In this document: in pieces, positions 1 to 9,179 of the stretch | How positions within the stretch are numbered: the first letter of the stretch is position 1 | Layout of the letters: every line of letters starts with the position of its first letter | Source of the DNA: Desulfotignum balticum DSM 7044 | Lineage (GTDB): Bacteria; Desulfobacterota; Desulfobacteria; Desulfobacterales; Desulfobacteraceae | NCBI RefSeq assembly: GCF_000421285.1 | Contig: NZ_ATWO01000002.1 | Location: 1-64,000 of the forward strand | DNA: 64,000 nucleotides | Direction: 5' to 3' | The notes under the pieces: generated by a model | The model's input: only the letters and a program-made list of their open reading frames with translations | The model's database searches: none | Told to the model about the DNA's origin: nothing | Made by a program: the position numbers and the translations under genes

Positions 1-450
1 CTGCTTCCGAAAACGACCGAACTCGTTCATCAGTACATTGCAGAATACCGCAGCCGTCCCTCGCCTGTTTTTAAAAAGAGTTTGTTCATCAACCAAAGAG
101 GATCTGCACTGACACGCCATGGTATCAACCGCATCTGCAAGCGGTGCCTTGAACAGGCTTTACCTTCCAAACGGCTGTCTCTCATGCATCCTGTTCATAG
201 CTTCCGGCACTCATGCGCCGTCCGGATGGTATCGGAAGGCAAACCCCTGTCTGAAATCAAAAATCGTCTGGGACATGCCAATGTTCAATCTACAATGGTC
301 TATCTGCAACTGGACCTGAATCAGAAGAGACAAATACAGGAAGATTTTATCCACTTCACACGGCAGCAACTTAAATCCGATCCCAAAATAGATGAACTGA
401 TCCAATGGGAAAACAAACAAAATGTCCTTGAATGGCTGGACAGCCTTTGA
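1..450 (+). CDS. Tyrosine recombinase (integrase), C-terminal part only
   Basis: The frame is open from base 1, so the N-terminal core-binding part lies outside the window; 149 residues of the catalytic domain remain. Visible active-site elements are the H-x-x-R box (HSFRHS, bases 196-207), the LGH box, and the presumed nucleophilic Tyr in TMVYLQL (bases 301-303). The reading frame ends naturally, with a roughly 45-residue tail after the Tyr. Such enzymes cut and join DNA through a 3'-phosphotyrosine link to integrate or excise mobile elements. It precedes the probable defence module and may belong to the element that brought it. The subfamily (phage, conjugative element or solitary recombinase) cannot be told from this fragment. 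Confidence 0.85.
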   Translation: MLPKTTELVHQYIAEYRSRPSPVFKKSLFINQRGSALTRHGINRICKRCLEQALPSKRLSLMHPVHSFRHSCAVRMVSEGKPLSEIKNRLGHANVQSTMVYLQLDLNQKRQIQEDFIHFTRQQLKSDPKIDELIQWENKQNVLEWLDSL

Positions 451-911
451 GAATACTCAAGGGTGGTCGAAGGCACCCTGAAGTAGGGGCAGGAGTCAAT
501 TGTTATGTTGCATATTTTTTTACAAAGTTGTAGTATCCTTGACAACTTGTTGTATTTAATGGGGATATTTATTTGCATGCCCAATATTGGAAAACGCCCG
601 GTTATCAAAGCTCAGGGGCAACTCGCAACATAATTGCAAGATGGTTGAGGTTTATAATCTGGACTTCCAGGGGAGATTATGAAATATATTGTTGAGTGAA
701 TTTTTGCATCGTACGTTTGGTAGGTGGATTTTAAGTGGTTAACAGAATTCAACATCTCACACTGTTTTGTATTTATCAAATACATATCTAAAATTAGCAT
801 ATTCACAAGGGGGTTTCTTTAGTTGATGACAGCATACAAAGGTTCTGATACCAAAACAGATCATTAATCGATTACTGAAACCCAGATGATCTAAAAATAT
901 TTGAGGAGATC
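451..911. other. AT-rich intergenic region before the ATPase gene
   Basis: No convincing gene is visible in these 461 bases. The stretch is AT-rich compared with most of the window. A TTGACA hexamer lies at 539-544, but no good -10 box follows at 16-18 bases, so it is a weak promoter candidate. TTATGTTGC (503-511) is repeated in inverted form at 625-633, too far apart to interpret. A strong ribosome-binding sequence (GAGGAGAT, about 903-910) stands directly before the ATG at 912. Confidence 0.5.
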
Positions 912-3449
912 ATGATACAACGGAACCCGCCATGGTCAAAAGAAGAACTCATCCTGACGCTTGAACTTTATTCCAGGCTTGAAGGAATAATCCCGGATGT
1001 CAGGCATCCTCTGATCATTTCCCTGGCAGCGGAGCTGTCCGAACTCAGTGCCCTCGATGATAAATCCGAAGGCCACCCCGGCCGGAGCAGGGCAGCGGTA
1101 ATATTTAAACTAAGCAATTTCCGGGCAATTGATCCGGATGCAAAGGCTGCCGGTAAAAAAGGTCTGATCAGAGGAGGCAGTACCGATCAGAAAGTCTGGG
1201 ACAAATTCGCAGGGAAACCCAAAGCCCTGAGATCCGCAGCGGACAAGATCAGACAAAAAATCAAATCAGGTCATGGGGAACTGGAACCTCTCAAAGCAAA
1301 CCTTCATATCCTCAGGTTGCTGGGTGATGAACTAATCGGCAGTGAGCGCCTGGCCATTTTTGAACTTGTCAAAAATGCCTACGACGCCGATGCGGAATCA
1401 GTAACCGTACGACTTGATATAGACGATGAGAACGCATCAGTTAACATAACCGATAACGGATGCGGTATGTCTCTTGAGCAGATCCGGGACGGATGGCTGA
1501 ATATCGGCGGCCCGTCCAAAAGAACCGATAAAATGTTCCGGACCCCGAAATTCAACAGAATGCCCCTGGGAGAAAAAGGGGTAGGAAGACTTGCGGCATT
1601 CAAAATCGGGAACAGACTTGAAATGATAACCAGGAAATCAGGCGGAACGGAATACAAGCTGATAATGGACCTGGAAACCCTGCTTTCCGGAAACAGCAAA
1701 GATCAAACAAGTTCAGTAGAAGACGTAAGGATACGGGTACAGCCGGTATCACCGCCAACCGTTTTTCCTGGGAAACATGACCATGGAACCAAAATCAGAA
1801 TCACAAAACTAAGGCCGGATTCCGAATGGACTAGAGGAGAACTGAGAAAACTAAAAAGATTGATAGATAGCCTTTCAAGCCCTTTTGACAAAACAGGGGA
1901 ATTCAGACCAGCCCTTGAAGTACCGGGCCATGGAAGCGAACTAACGAATCTTCCTGATATTGATCAGGTTATTGAACGGGCAATTTGGAAATTTCTTTTC
2001 ACTCTTGAAGATGACGGTAGTTTCCACTGGCATTTCAGCTTTAATCCGCCACCTGTTTTTAGGGGACTGAATCCACGCGAATTGAAATCCGGTGGAAAAG
2101 ACTACCCCGAACGCCTTGAAATAAAAGCCAGTAGTGATGAAGATGAGACCCTTATTCCGGGCCGCCCTCCAAGGGGCCGGCTTTTTTATAATTCAGAAGA
2201 TCTCAAAGGAATCGGTAAAGTTGCCGGCCGTTTTTATGTTTACGATCTCAGACCTAATTTTCTTAAACATTTAGGCGGATCCGGGCAAATTAAAGGTATT
2301 CTGAAAAATCAGGGTGGGATGAGGGTGTACCGTGACGGTATAAGAGTCTTCAATTACGGAGAACCCGGCGATGATTGGCTGGACTTAAACATAAAAAGAG
2401 TAAATGATCCGGGAAAAACACTGGCAACCAACTCATTTATCGGGGCACTTCACCTTTCACTGGACAGCAGTCAGGATTTGAAGGAAAAGACCAACCGTGA
2501 AGGATTCGATGAAAACACAACCTATAAAAGATTCAGGGGAATGATACAGAGTATCGTCGCACATCTGAATCTTATAAGGCGGCCTGACAGGGAAGAGATG
2601 GATCGTATCCTGAAGGGAGATCCCATTAAAGAGGATGCACCTGTACGGTTCCAGAAAAATATCCAGGAAATCCTTGATATTGCCTCGGCAAATAAGGATC
2701 TTCATCAAAAAATTATTAAACCTGTAGAGAAAATCAAAAAAGAATATGAGACCCTGAGGGATGTTGTCGCATCGTCCGGGGCAGGCCTGAATCTCGCCAT
2801 CGTATTCCATGAAGTTGAAAGGGAGGTAAGAGCCCTTGCAAAAGGTCTCAGAAAAGGAGAGGAAATAAGCGAACTGAACAGCAGGGCAGAAAACCTGATT
2901 ACAATACTGGACGGTTTCGGAACCCTCCTTAAAAGTGCCTCAAAAAAAACCATACCTGTGAGCAAACTTGTGGAACGTGCTGTCCAGCTTAATCAGGGGC
3001 GCTTCAGTGCCCATAAGATTATTTTCAGTTGCCCGCTCCTTAATGGCGAAGAAAAAGACTTCAATATATCTGGGGCATTTAATTTTTACCTTCAGGTGGT
3101 GATGAACATGATAGATAACGCTATTTACTGGGTCAGGAAGAGAGCTGAGGCTGAAGGTAAAAAATTCAAACGGGCCATCCAGATTCGTACCCTGCATGAC
3201 TGGGCGGCAGAAGGACCGTGTCTGGCTATTCTTGATAACGGACCCGGTTTTTCAATTACACCGGAACAGGCGATGAGTCCCTATGCGAGTACACGACCGG
3301 GAGGCATGGGCCTTGGCCTATATTTTGCCAGAACTGCAATGGATTCAAACGGAGGAGAACTACTGATCCCTCCGGATATAGACGACTTAGACATTGATAC
3401 CGGGCTTGATGGCGCAGCAGTGGTAATGAGATTCAGGAGGGTTAAATGA
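912..3449 (+). CDS. Two-ATPase GHKL protein with HNH-nuclease-type N-terminal head
   Basis: This 845-residue protein has three visible parts. Residues 1 to about 115 resemble the head domain at the N-terminus of many HNH restriction-type nucleases (NPPWSKEELILTLELY, SRAAVIFKLSNFRAIDP), probably for DNA recognition. Residues about 125-320 are a GHKL ATPase of the MutL/MORC/HSP90 type: N-box ELVKNAYDAD (Asn155), DNGCGM (from Asp181) and the GEKGVGRLAAF lid. The C-terminus is a histidine-kinase-like unit: FHEVEREV (His633), NMIDNAIYW (Asn736), LDNGPGFS and GGMGLGLYFAR. The start has a strong ribosome-binding sequence. The next gene overlaps by four bases (ATGA), implying coupled translation. I infer phage defence from the neighbouring receiver-like protein, Dcm and Vsr. 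Whether His633 is phosphorylated is unknown. Confidence 0.8.
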   Translation: MIQRNPPWSKEELILTLELYSRLEGIIPDVRHPLIISLAAELSELSALDDKSEGHPGRSRAAVIFKLSNFRAIDPDAKAAGKKGLIRGGSTDQKVWDKFAGKPKALRSAADKIRQKIKSGHGELEPLKANLHILRLLGDELIGSERLAIFELVKNAYDADAESVTVRLDIDDENASVNITDNGCGMSLEQIRDGWLNIGGPSKRTDKMFRTPKFNRMPLGEKGVGRLAAFKIGNRLEMITRKSGGTEYKLIMDLETLLSGNSKDQTSSVEDVRIRVQPVSPPTVFPGKHDHGTKIRITKLRPDSEWTRGELRKLKRLIDSLSSPFDKTGEFRPALEVPGHGSELTNLPDIDQVIERAIWKFLFTLEDDGSFHWHFSFNPPPVFRGLNPRELKSGGKDYPERLEIKASSDEDETLIPGRPPRGRLFYNSEDLKGIGKVAGRFYVYDLRPNFLKHLGGSGQIKGILKNQGGMRVYRDGIRVFNYGEPGDDWLDLNIKRVNDPGKTLATNSFIGALHLSLDSSQDLKEKTNREGFDENTTYKRFRGMIQSIVAHLNLIRRPDREEMDRILKGDPIKEDAPVRFQKNIQEILDIASANKDLHQKIIKPVEKIKKEYETLRDVVASSGAGLNLAIVFHEVEREVRALAKGLRKGEEISELNSRAENLITILDGFGTLLKSASKKTIPVSKLVERAVQLNQGRFSAHKIIFSCPLLNGEEKDFNISGAFNFYLQVVMNMIDNAIYWVRKRAEAEGKKFKRAIQIRTLHDWAAEGPCLAILDNGPGFSITPEQAMSPYASTRPGGMGLGLYFARTAMDSNGGELLIPPDIDDLDIDTGLDGAAVVMRFRRVK

Positions 3450-4822
3450 TGGATAAACAGGAAGAAATATCTTTTCTGCCGTGCCCCAAGATAATTGCCG
3501 TGGATAATAAAAAAGAGCATCTTGAACTTATTATCAAGGCTCTGTTAAAAGTGGGGCTACCTGCGCTTCCTTTGATATATAGCATAGCAGATGGAATAAG
3601 CCCCCCAGAAATTTTTGAACCCGGCAGAGCACGCATATTGTTTCTCGATCTGAACCTGGGAGAGATAGAAAATTTGAGTAGCACAAGCCAGGTGGCCTCT
3701 TTATTAGAAGAAATCCTGGTGAAGCTGTCACCGTCTGGTCCTTTCATCATTGTGTTCTGGACACAGCATCCGAAAGAAGTTGAGCCGGTAATCTCCCATA
3801 TTGCGAAATATGCCGAACAAAGAAAAACCCCTTTACCGATAGAATATTTTGTTATTGAGAAAGCCCTTTTTATAGATAAACAAACGCCCTCCGCGGAGCT
3901 GTTAAAAGCAATCTCAACACTTCTTCACAAGAATAAACTATTTCTTTCATTGCTCGCGTGGGAATATGAAATTGAAAAGGCTTGTGCAAAAACCCTTCAG
4001 ACAATCACCGGTCTGATTAAAAAACCGCAAACAAAAGGCACCTGCCTCGATCAGAAGGACCTTATCGATATACTCAGAGCTTTGGGGAAAGGCGCATTCG
4101 GACAAAAAAATACTCAGGATAATCCGGGCAGGGCTATAACTAAAGGCCTGTCACCGCTTCTTTTGGACCACATAGATGGCATACCGATCAACCGGAAATA
4201 TTTGGATTTATGGAAAGAGAGTATTCAAGGGGGATGGAAAAGGGGACTGCCCAAAACCGTCTCTCCTGCTGCTCTGAATTCAAAATGTATAGTTGACCTG
4301 AATAATCACTCCCTTGATATGCGGGGTGTATGGTACCAGTTCAATGAGCAGGCTATCCGCAAAAGAGCTTTTTGGAAAAAATATTTCGGACTTGATAGAA
4401 AAGGCATTCTGGAGGAATTCATAAACCCTTCTGCCATTGACAATGAAAAGGCTGTGAGGGACTCTGTAAAACCCGGTCTTCTGGAATGCACCGCTGCCTG
4501 CGATTTTATGAACGGAAAGGTTCCTCTCAAAAGATTTGTTCTTTGTGCCATGGTTCCTTCTGATAAAAGCGAATATTTCATCTGGCCTAACAGAAAATTC
4601 AGACATGACGCAATTTACGAGGCAAAAAGTATACTTTTTGATGATGGTAAAGAGTACTATCTGTTTATTGATTTTAAATTTTCAGTATCCTTACCATCCA
4701 ACAATGAACTTCTTTCGGAAGAGTTCACAACAAGGATTCTCAGAGTCAGAAACGGACTACTGACCGATATAATAGCCAGGTTTGCAAGTCATACAACGAG
4801 ACCCGGTTATTTCTCCATGTAA
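3446..4822 (+). CDS. Receiver-like protein with large unknown C-terminal domain
   Basis: This is a 458-residue protein. Residues about 8-140 look like a divergent receiver domain: IIAVDNKKEHLELI as strand 1, ILFLDLNLGE with a possible phospho-acceptor Asp68, and FIIVFWTQHP where the Thr/Ser strand should be. The usual acidic pair of strand 1 is reduced to a single Asp, and no clear Lys motif is seen. The remaining 310 or so residues match no family I recognise; they are charged, with a Trp-rich stretch near 290-310 and no nuclease motif I can see. The start overlaps the stop of the ATPase gene (ATGA) behind AGGAGGG. The coupling suggests that the ATPase controls this protein, perhaps as effector. 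It ends 11 bases before the convergent methyltransferase gene. Confidence 0.65.
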   Translation: MMDKQEEISFLPCPKIIAVDNKKEHLELIIKALLKVGLPALPLIYSIADGISPPEIFEPGRARILFLDLNLGEIENLSSTSQVASLLEEILVKLSPSGPFIIVFWTQHPKEVEPVISHIAKYAEQRKTPLPIEYFVIEKALFIDKQTPSAELLKAISTLLHKNKLFLSLLAWEYEIEKACAKTLQTITGLIKKPQTKGTCLDQKDLIDILRALGKGAFGQKNTQDNPGRAITKGLSPLLLDHIDGIPINRKYLDLWKESIQGGWKRGLPKTVSPAALNSKCIVDLNNHSLDMRGVWYQFNEQAIRKRAFWKKYFGLDRKGILEEFINPSAIDNEKAVRDSVKPGLLECTAACDFMNGKVPLKRFVLCAMVPSDKSEYFIWPNRKFRHDAIYEAKSILFDDGKEYYLFIDFKFSVSLPSNNELLSEEFTTRILRVRNGLLTDIIARFASHTTRPGYFSM

Positions 4823-4833
4823 TAAGGAACTGA

Positions 4834-6075
4834 TCAGGGAGTCTTCAGACAAAGCATTTTTTTGATTTTATTGGCGATTTTTTCTGCCATCAGAGGTGGC
4901 ACAGCATTGCCGATCTGTTGGAAGGCCGGCCCCAAGAACTCCCCCTCGAGAACACCCTCAAAAAAGTAATTGTCCGGAAAAGACTGTATCCTGGCAGCTT
5001 CACGCACAGAAATCGAACGTAACTGTCTGATATCCGGATGGATGTAATGATGGCCGTCTTTTGCGATATGTGCAATCATTGTATGAGGTTCGGGTCCGAC
5101 AACTTTGAATCTGTCCAGAAAATCAGTTACGTTTTTCTGGGTGCGCATTTCATCAGGGATTCCGTCATTCCGGATCAGGATTCCTTGCTCAAACTGCTCT
5201 ATTGCGAATCTATATATTACCAGATCCCTCTGATTATGCGATCTGGTAATATGCTGGGTGACAAAACCGGAATCGTCCCGGATACCATACCGGCGCAAGT
5301 ACTCGTTTGAGCCGTTATAATATTTAATAAACCGTCTTTTTTCATTAATCCCGACAGGGGGGAGGTCAGAAAATATATCATCCCGGCAGAATTTTTTCTC
5401 TGACACAGGGAAATCGGGATAGTTGAAATCAATGGACTTCTTCCACCCCACTATGATGACCCGTACCCTTCTCTGAATGACACTGTAGTCAAATGCATTA
5501 TGGATACCTGCTTCAAGACAGTAACCAAGCCTTCTGAAATACATTTTGAGGTTTTTGAAATAAGTTCCTCCGGCAACGGAAAGGAGCCCCGGAACATTTT
5601 CAAATACAAAAATGTCCGGCTGATATTTTTTCAGGAATCTTCCGTACTGGATATAAAGCTTTGTACGCGGGTCATCTTTCTTATGCTTAAGCGGCGCCCT
5701 TCCGACTTTGGAATATGCCTGACAGGGAGGGCCGCCGATTATCAGATCAATCTTCCGGCCTTCCGCCAGCCTGTCAATTGATTCAAAAATCCGATCATTG
5801 TCTTTCCCAATTTCCGCATTGATGACGCTGTCGAAAATTTTCTCTGGGATATATGAATACAGTTCCTTTCGGTTTATCTTTCCCTTGAGGTAATCTCTGT
5901 AGATTTCAATCTGTTGTGCTGCACTAAGATAATGATAAGCAGCGCGGGTTCTGAGAGTAAAACAGGCCGCTTTGTTGATTTCGATATGGGCAACGGGGTT
6001 AAAACCATGACGTAGAAAGCCTTCAGAGAAACCGCCTGACCCTGCAAAGACATCAATGTAATTCAGCTCATTCAC
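4834..6075 (-). CDS. dcm: DNA (cytosine-5-)-methyltransferase, Dcm type
   Basis: The 413-residue enzyme transfers a methyl group from S-adenosylmethionine to C5 of cytosine within a recognition sequence. All main motifs are readable: I (DVFAGSGGFSEGF), IV with the catalytic Cys (GGPPCQAYSKVGR), VI (FENVPGLL), VIII (QRRVRVIIVGW), IX (SVREAARIQSFPDNY) and X (GNAVPPLMAEKIA). The target-recognition region between VIII and IX is about 120 residues, so the enzyme appears complete. It starts inside the end of vsr (8-base overlap), making a vsr-dcm transcription unit. No classical restriction endonuclease gene lies beside it, so it may protect host DNA from the ATPase/receiver module rather than form a simple type II system. 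The target sequence cannot be read from the gene. Confidence 0.93.
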   Translation of the reverse strand: MNELNYIDVFAGSGGFSEGFLRHGFNPVAHIEINKAACFTLRTRAAYHYLSAAQQIEIYRDYLKGKINRKELYSYIPEKIFDSVINAEIGKDNDRIFESIDRLAEGRKIDLIIGGPPCQAYSKVGRAPLKHKKDDPRTKLYIQYGRFLKKYQPDIFVFENVPGLLSVAGGTYFKNLKMYFRRLGYCLEAGIHNAFDYSVIQRRVRVIIVGWKKSIDFNYPDFPVSEKKFCRDDIFSDLPPVGINEKRRFIKYYNGSNEYLRRYGIRDDSGFVTQHITRSHNQRDLVIYRFAIEQFEQGILIRNDGIPDEMRTQKNVTDFLDRFKVVGPEPHTMIAHIAKDGHHYIHPDIRQLRSISVREAARIQSFPDNYFFEGVLEGEFLGPAFQQIGNAVPPLMAEKIANKIKKMLCLKTP

Positions 6076-6493
6076 CGTTTTTTATTAAACTTTCAGCTAT
6101 AGATTTCAGAGTTTCATTTTTTTTATCAGGTTTGAGCTGACATTCCCAGATAATAATCGGGGTCCAGCCCATTTTTTTCAGTATTCCAATATTTCTTTCG
6201 TCGCGTTTCTTATTCTCCCCGATTTTATCAGTCCACCATTCGGTATTCGTCTTCGGCGGACTGTAGTAACGGCAGTTTTCATGTCCGTGCCAGTAGCAGC
6301 CATGGACAAAAATCACTTTTCTGAATTTCGGGAAAACAAGGTCGGGTTTTCCTGGAAGTTTTTTGTCATGAAGTCGATACCTGAAACCCTTTGAAAAAAG
6401 AAATCGCCTGACAATCATTTCAGGTTTAGTGTCTTCGGATCTGATCCGGCTCATATTGTAACTGCGTATTTTTTTTGAATGAACGTCTGTCAT
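6068..6493 (-). CDS. vsr: Very short patch repair endonuclease (Vsr)
   Basis: Vsr nicks DNA beside T:G mismatches that arise when 5-methylcytosine deaminates, so it normally accompanies a Dcm enzyme, as here. From ATG 6493 the protein has 141 residues, close to the family length. Key elements are SYNMSRIRSEDTKPE near the N-terminus, the metal-binding Asp in LPGKPDLVF, the zinc and active-site region FVHGCYWHGHENC, and IIIWECQL near the end. I chose 6493 because MTDVHSKK lines up with the start of E. coli Vsr; an in-frame ATG at 6499 is an alternative, and no strong ribosome-binding site decides. Vsr-like nucleases also act as the cutting subunit in some restriction systems with MutL/MORC-type ATPases, so a role beyond repair is possible. 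Confidence 0.92.
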   Translation of the reverse strand: MTDVHSKKIRSYNMSRIRSEDTKPEMIVRRFLFSKGFRYRLHDKKLPGKPDLVFPKFRKVIFVHGCYWHGHENCRYYSPPKTNTEWWTDKIGENKKRDERNIGILKKMGWTPIIIWECQLKPDKKNETLKSIAESLIKNGE

Positions 6494-6905
6494 GTCCATG
6501 AACAACCGTATTAGTTTTTAAGGTATTAGGATAGAAAATCCTTTTTTGTCAAGTAAAGTATAAAAATTATCAGAGTCCTTAAAATATAATCCCTGTCAGG
6601 GATGACTTTGCAAAAAAGATCAAGCATGGGTTTTATTGCATAACTCGTTGCTGTAGTGTGTAATTTGTCTATTATCTAATGTCAAAACCCATCCCTCAAA
6701 GGTGTTGACTTCTTTTGGCATTAATCTGTGTTTTGGATGGTCTACACCCTATAAAATTAAATATCGCACTTAAATGATAATTATCCCATGGATAACAATT
6801 TCCAGGGTCATTTATTTTGGGATACCATTAGAATTCAAAACCTGATAAGGTCATTTTTTCAAACAGATAAAGACAGTCGGCAACAATGAGGCAGGGGAAA
6901 AACAT
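6494..6905. other. Intergenic region upstream of vsr-dcm
   Basis: These 412 bases hold no gene I can support. On the minus strand a TTGACA box at 6547-6552 with a weak TAATAC at 6523-6528 (18-base spacing) could be the promoter of vsr-dcm. A small interrupted palindrome, ATCCC-N5-GGGAT, lies near 6589-6603. The region is AT-rich like the defence module and unlike the sequence downstream. Confidence 0.45.
6523..6552 (-). promoter_or_regulatory. Candidate promoter for vsr-dcm
   Basis: On the minus strand there is a perfect -35 hexamer TTGACA (6547-6552) and, 18 bases on, TAATAC (6523-6528), which matches the -10 consensus at only three of six positions. It sits 30 bases before the proposed vsr start, which is suitable spacing. 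The -10 match is weak. Confidence 0.35.
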
Positions 6906-8085
6906 GTGCTATCAGTTCATCCATCAAGATATAAAATTTTGATCACCCGAATTCCGGCGGCAATCCTTTTATTATTTGCGATTGTCTTTATTGAAGTCGG
7001 AACCTCTGATGCTTCAGAAAAAATCGTCCTGCAGCTTGCCTGGAAACACCAGTTCCAGTTTGCCGGATATTATGCCGCCCTGCACAAGGGCTATTACAGG
7101 CAGGCAGGCTTAGACGTAACCATTGTCGAGGGTGGAAACGGAAAATTTGCACGGGAGGAAGTTCTCAGCGGCCGGGCTCAATACGGGGTTGCATGCGTTT
7201 TTAGATGCCTCGCTGCTTGGGTGGGAATATGCCATGACCCATACCCAGGAAATAATCGACCTGCTTATCGAAGCATATGGCGTGAAAAAACAGACAGACC
7301 ATTTGTCTTACGAGGCTGAAGCCATACGAAAGATGATACGTCCCGAGCTGGTGCAAATCGGGCATATGAATCCAGGCAGATGGCGGCATATCGCAGGGGT
7401 TTATCAGAAACTGGGAATTTTGGATGCCGACGTTTCCCTGGAAGGTTTTTTATATGATCCTGGATCACAAAATCACTTTCCCTGGCTGAACCGGACTTTC
7501 TTTGCCGCCATATTTGTCATTGTGCTGCTGGCCATCGGCACAGGGTTTCTGTTTGTTTTCAACAGAAAGCTGAGATGGGAGATTCATGAGCGCAAACAGG
7601 CTGAAGAAGAGATTATCAGGCGCGAATTGACGTTGAATAAAATATTTGACGTGCTGCCAATTGGATTGTGGTTTACCGACAAAAACGGCAGGTTGCTCAG
7701 GGGCAATGCCGCTGGTGTGGCCCATGATTTCAACAACATGCTGGAGGTGATTCTGGGGCATACTGAACTGGCACTGTTGAAGATGGATGGAAATAACGAT
7801 CTGCTTTCCGACCTGAAAGAAATTCAAACCGCAGCAACGCGTTCGGCGGATATCACCAAGCAGCTGCTGGCTTTTGCCAGAAAACAGGTCATCGCGCCAA
7901 GACTGCTGGATTTGAACGATACAGTAGAAAGCATGCTGAACATGCTGCGCCGGCTCATCGGGGAAGATATTGACCTGGTCTGGCAGCCGGCTGCCCATCT
8001 GTGGCCCGTGAAAATGGATCCATCCCAGATCGACCAGATCCTTGCCAATCTCTGTGTGAATGCCAGAGATGCCATTCCCGGTTGT
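6906..8085 (+). pseudogene. Decayed NMT1/THI5-like periplasmic-domain sensor kinase
   Basis: This is a wreck of a large sensor kinase. It begins (GTG 6906) with a signal-like segment and the start of an NMT1/THI5-type substrate-binding domain (LQLAWKHQFQFAGYYAA). Near 7190-7200 the frame shifts and the middle of that domain is missing; the new frame resumes at [13 protein letters not shown] and continues through a membrane segment ([20 protein letters not shown]). The PAS domain breaks off after about 20 residues ([12 protein letters not shown]) and jumps straight into the histidine box (VAHDFNNML). The kinase then stops after [10 protein letters not shown] near 8082, so the ATP-binding G-boxes are gone. 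The remaining kinase part resembles the intact hybrid kinase at 21079-23184. The open frame running on to 8439 is antisense to rlmN and is not part of the gene. Confidence 0.85.
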
Positions 8086-8142
8086 AATTTGGCTCAACCG
8101 GAAGACGATGTTTTTGCGCCACAATGCCATAACAGCGGTCTA

Positions 8143-9165
8143 TTAGCAGGAACGACCCAGCTGGCCGCATCCGGCAGACACGGACCTGCCCTTGCTCCAG
8201 CGGCGGATCACAAATATGCCCTGTTTCACCAGGTGCTGGGAAAATTGGTTCATCTGTTCATCGGAAGGACTTTCAAATCCCAATCCCGGCACAGGATTGC
8301 AGGGGATCAGGTTGAGACGGACCGGGAGAGGATGGATGAATGCCGCGAGCTGTTCCGCGTGAGCCGGGGAGTCATTCACCCCTTTGATGAGAATGTATTC
8401 AAACAAAAATGTGCCTTTATGGGGCAGGGGAAACCGTGACAGAGCGGTTTTGAGGGTTTCCAGGGGCCAGGCCCGGTTCACCGGCATCAGCCGGGATCTT
8501 GTCTCGTTGTCCGGGGCATTGATGGAAACAGCCAGGCGGATGCCCGGCAGGTTCTGTTTGGCCAGTTTTTCAATGCCCGGCACCAGGCCGGCCGTGGAAA
8601 GGGTCATGTGCCGCAACGCGATGTCAAACCCCTGCTGTTCATTCATGATCTGAACGGCGGCCATGACGAATTTAAAATTGTCCAGCGGTTCTCCCATGCC
8701 CATAAACACCATATTTTTCACCGGTTTTTTCAGTGTGTGCCGGGCATTGTAAAGCTGGCCCGTGATTTCGTGCACATCCAGGTGCCGTTTCAGGCCCATG
8801 CGCCCGGTTTCACAGAAGGTGCATCCCATGCGGCATCCCACCTGGGTAGACACACACAGGGTGTTGTACCGGTTCATGGGAACGATGACCGATTCGATCT
8901 CCAGACCGTCGGACAGCCGGGTGATAAATTTGGTCAGATCCCCTTCTTCAAAGATATCCACCACTTTTCCCGGAGCCAGCACCAGGGCCTGTTCAAGGGA
9001 TCGGGCCAGGGCACCCGATGCGGCAAACTCCGGCGCCTTGAACGGCACAGTGTTGCCGTGTTTAAATATTTCTCTGTACAGGGCCCGGGCATGAAACCGG
9101 CCTTTGCCATAATCGGTTTCAAAGATGCGGACCAGCTGATTCAGGGTCAATGCCAGTATATTCAT
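8143..9165 (-). CDS. rlmN: 23S rRNA/tRNA adenine-C2 methyltransferase RlmN
   Basis: RlmN is a radical SAM enzyme that methylates C2 of adenosine in 23S rRNA and some tRNAs. The iron-sulfur cluster motif is CRMGCTFC, preceded by [15 protein letters not shown] and [10 protein letters not shown] follow, and the C-terminal GCGQL holds the methyl-carrying Cys. From ATG 9165 the length is 340 residues, a little short but normal for the family. I chose this ATG because the in-frame extension upstream is encoded by the TTTTGGG repeat and gives a Lys/Pro-rich sequence unlike the family; a TTG one codon earlier is possible, and no clear ribosome-binding site is present. The paralogue Cfr, which gives antibiotic resistance, is less likely on overall pattern. 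Confidence 0.93.
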   Translation of the reverse strand: MNILALTLNQLVRIFETDYGKGRFHARALYREIFKHGNTVPFKAPEFAASGALARSLEQALVLAPGKVVDIFEEGDLTKFITRLSDGLEIESVIVPMNRYNTLCVSTQVGCRMGCTFCETGRMGLKRHLDVHEITGQLYNARHTLKKPVKNMVFMGMGEPLDNFKFVMAAVQIMNEQQGFDIALRHMTLSTAGLVPGIEKLAKQNLPGIRLAVSINAPDNETRSRLMPVNRAWPLETLKTALSRFPLPHKGTFLFEYILIKGVNDSPAHAEQLAAFIHPLPVRLNLIPCNPVPGLGFESPSDEQMNQFSQHLVKQGIFVIRRWSKGRSVSAGCGQLGRSC

Positions 9166-9179
9166 CAAAAATGCATATT

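Noticed and set aside
451-911. Small frames in the region before the ATPase gene
   Set aside because: They have no ribosome-binding sites, no family pattern and AT-rich random composition.
912-4822. Detocs-type phage defence system
   Set aside because: Detocs has a separate kinase, a phosphate sink and a nucleosidase-bearing regulator; none of these domain arrangements is seen here.
8085-8439. Continuation of the sensor-kinase wreck beyond 8085
   Set aside because: The frame only runs on because it is antisense to the end of rlmN; kinase similarity stops near 8082.
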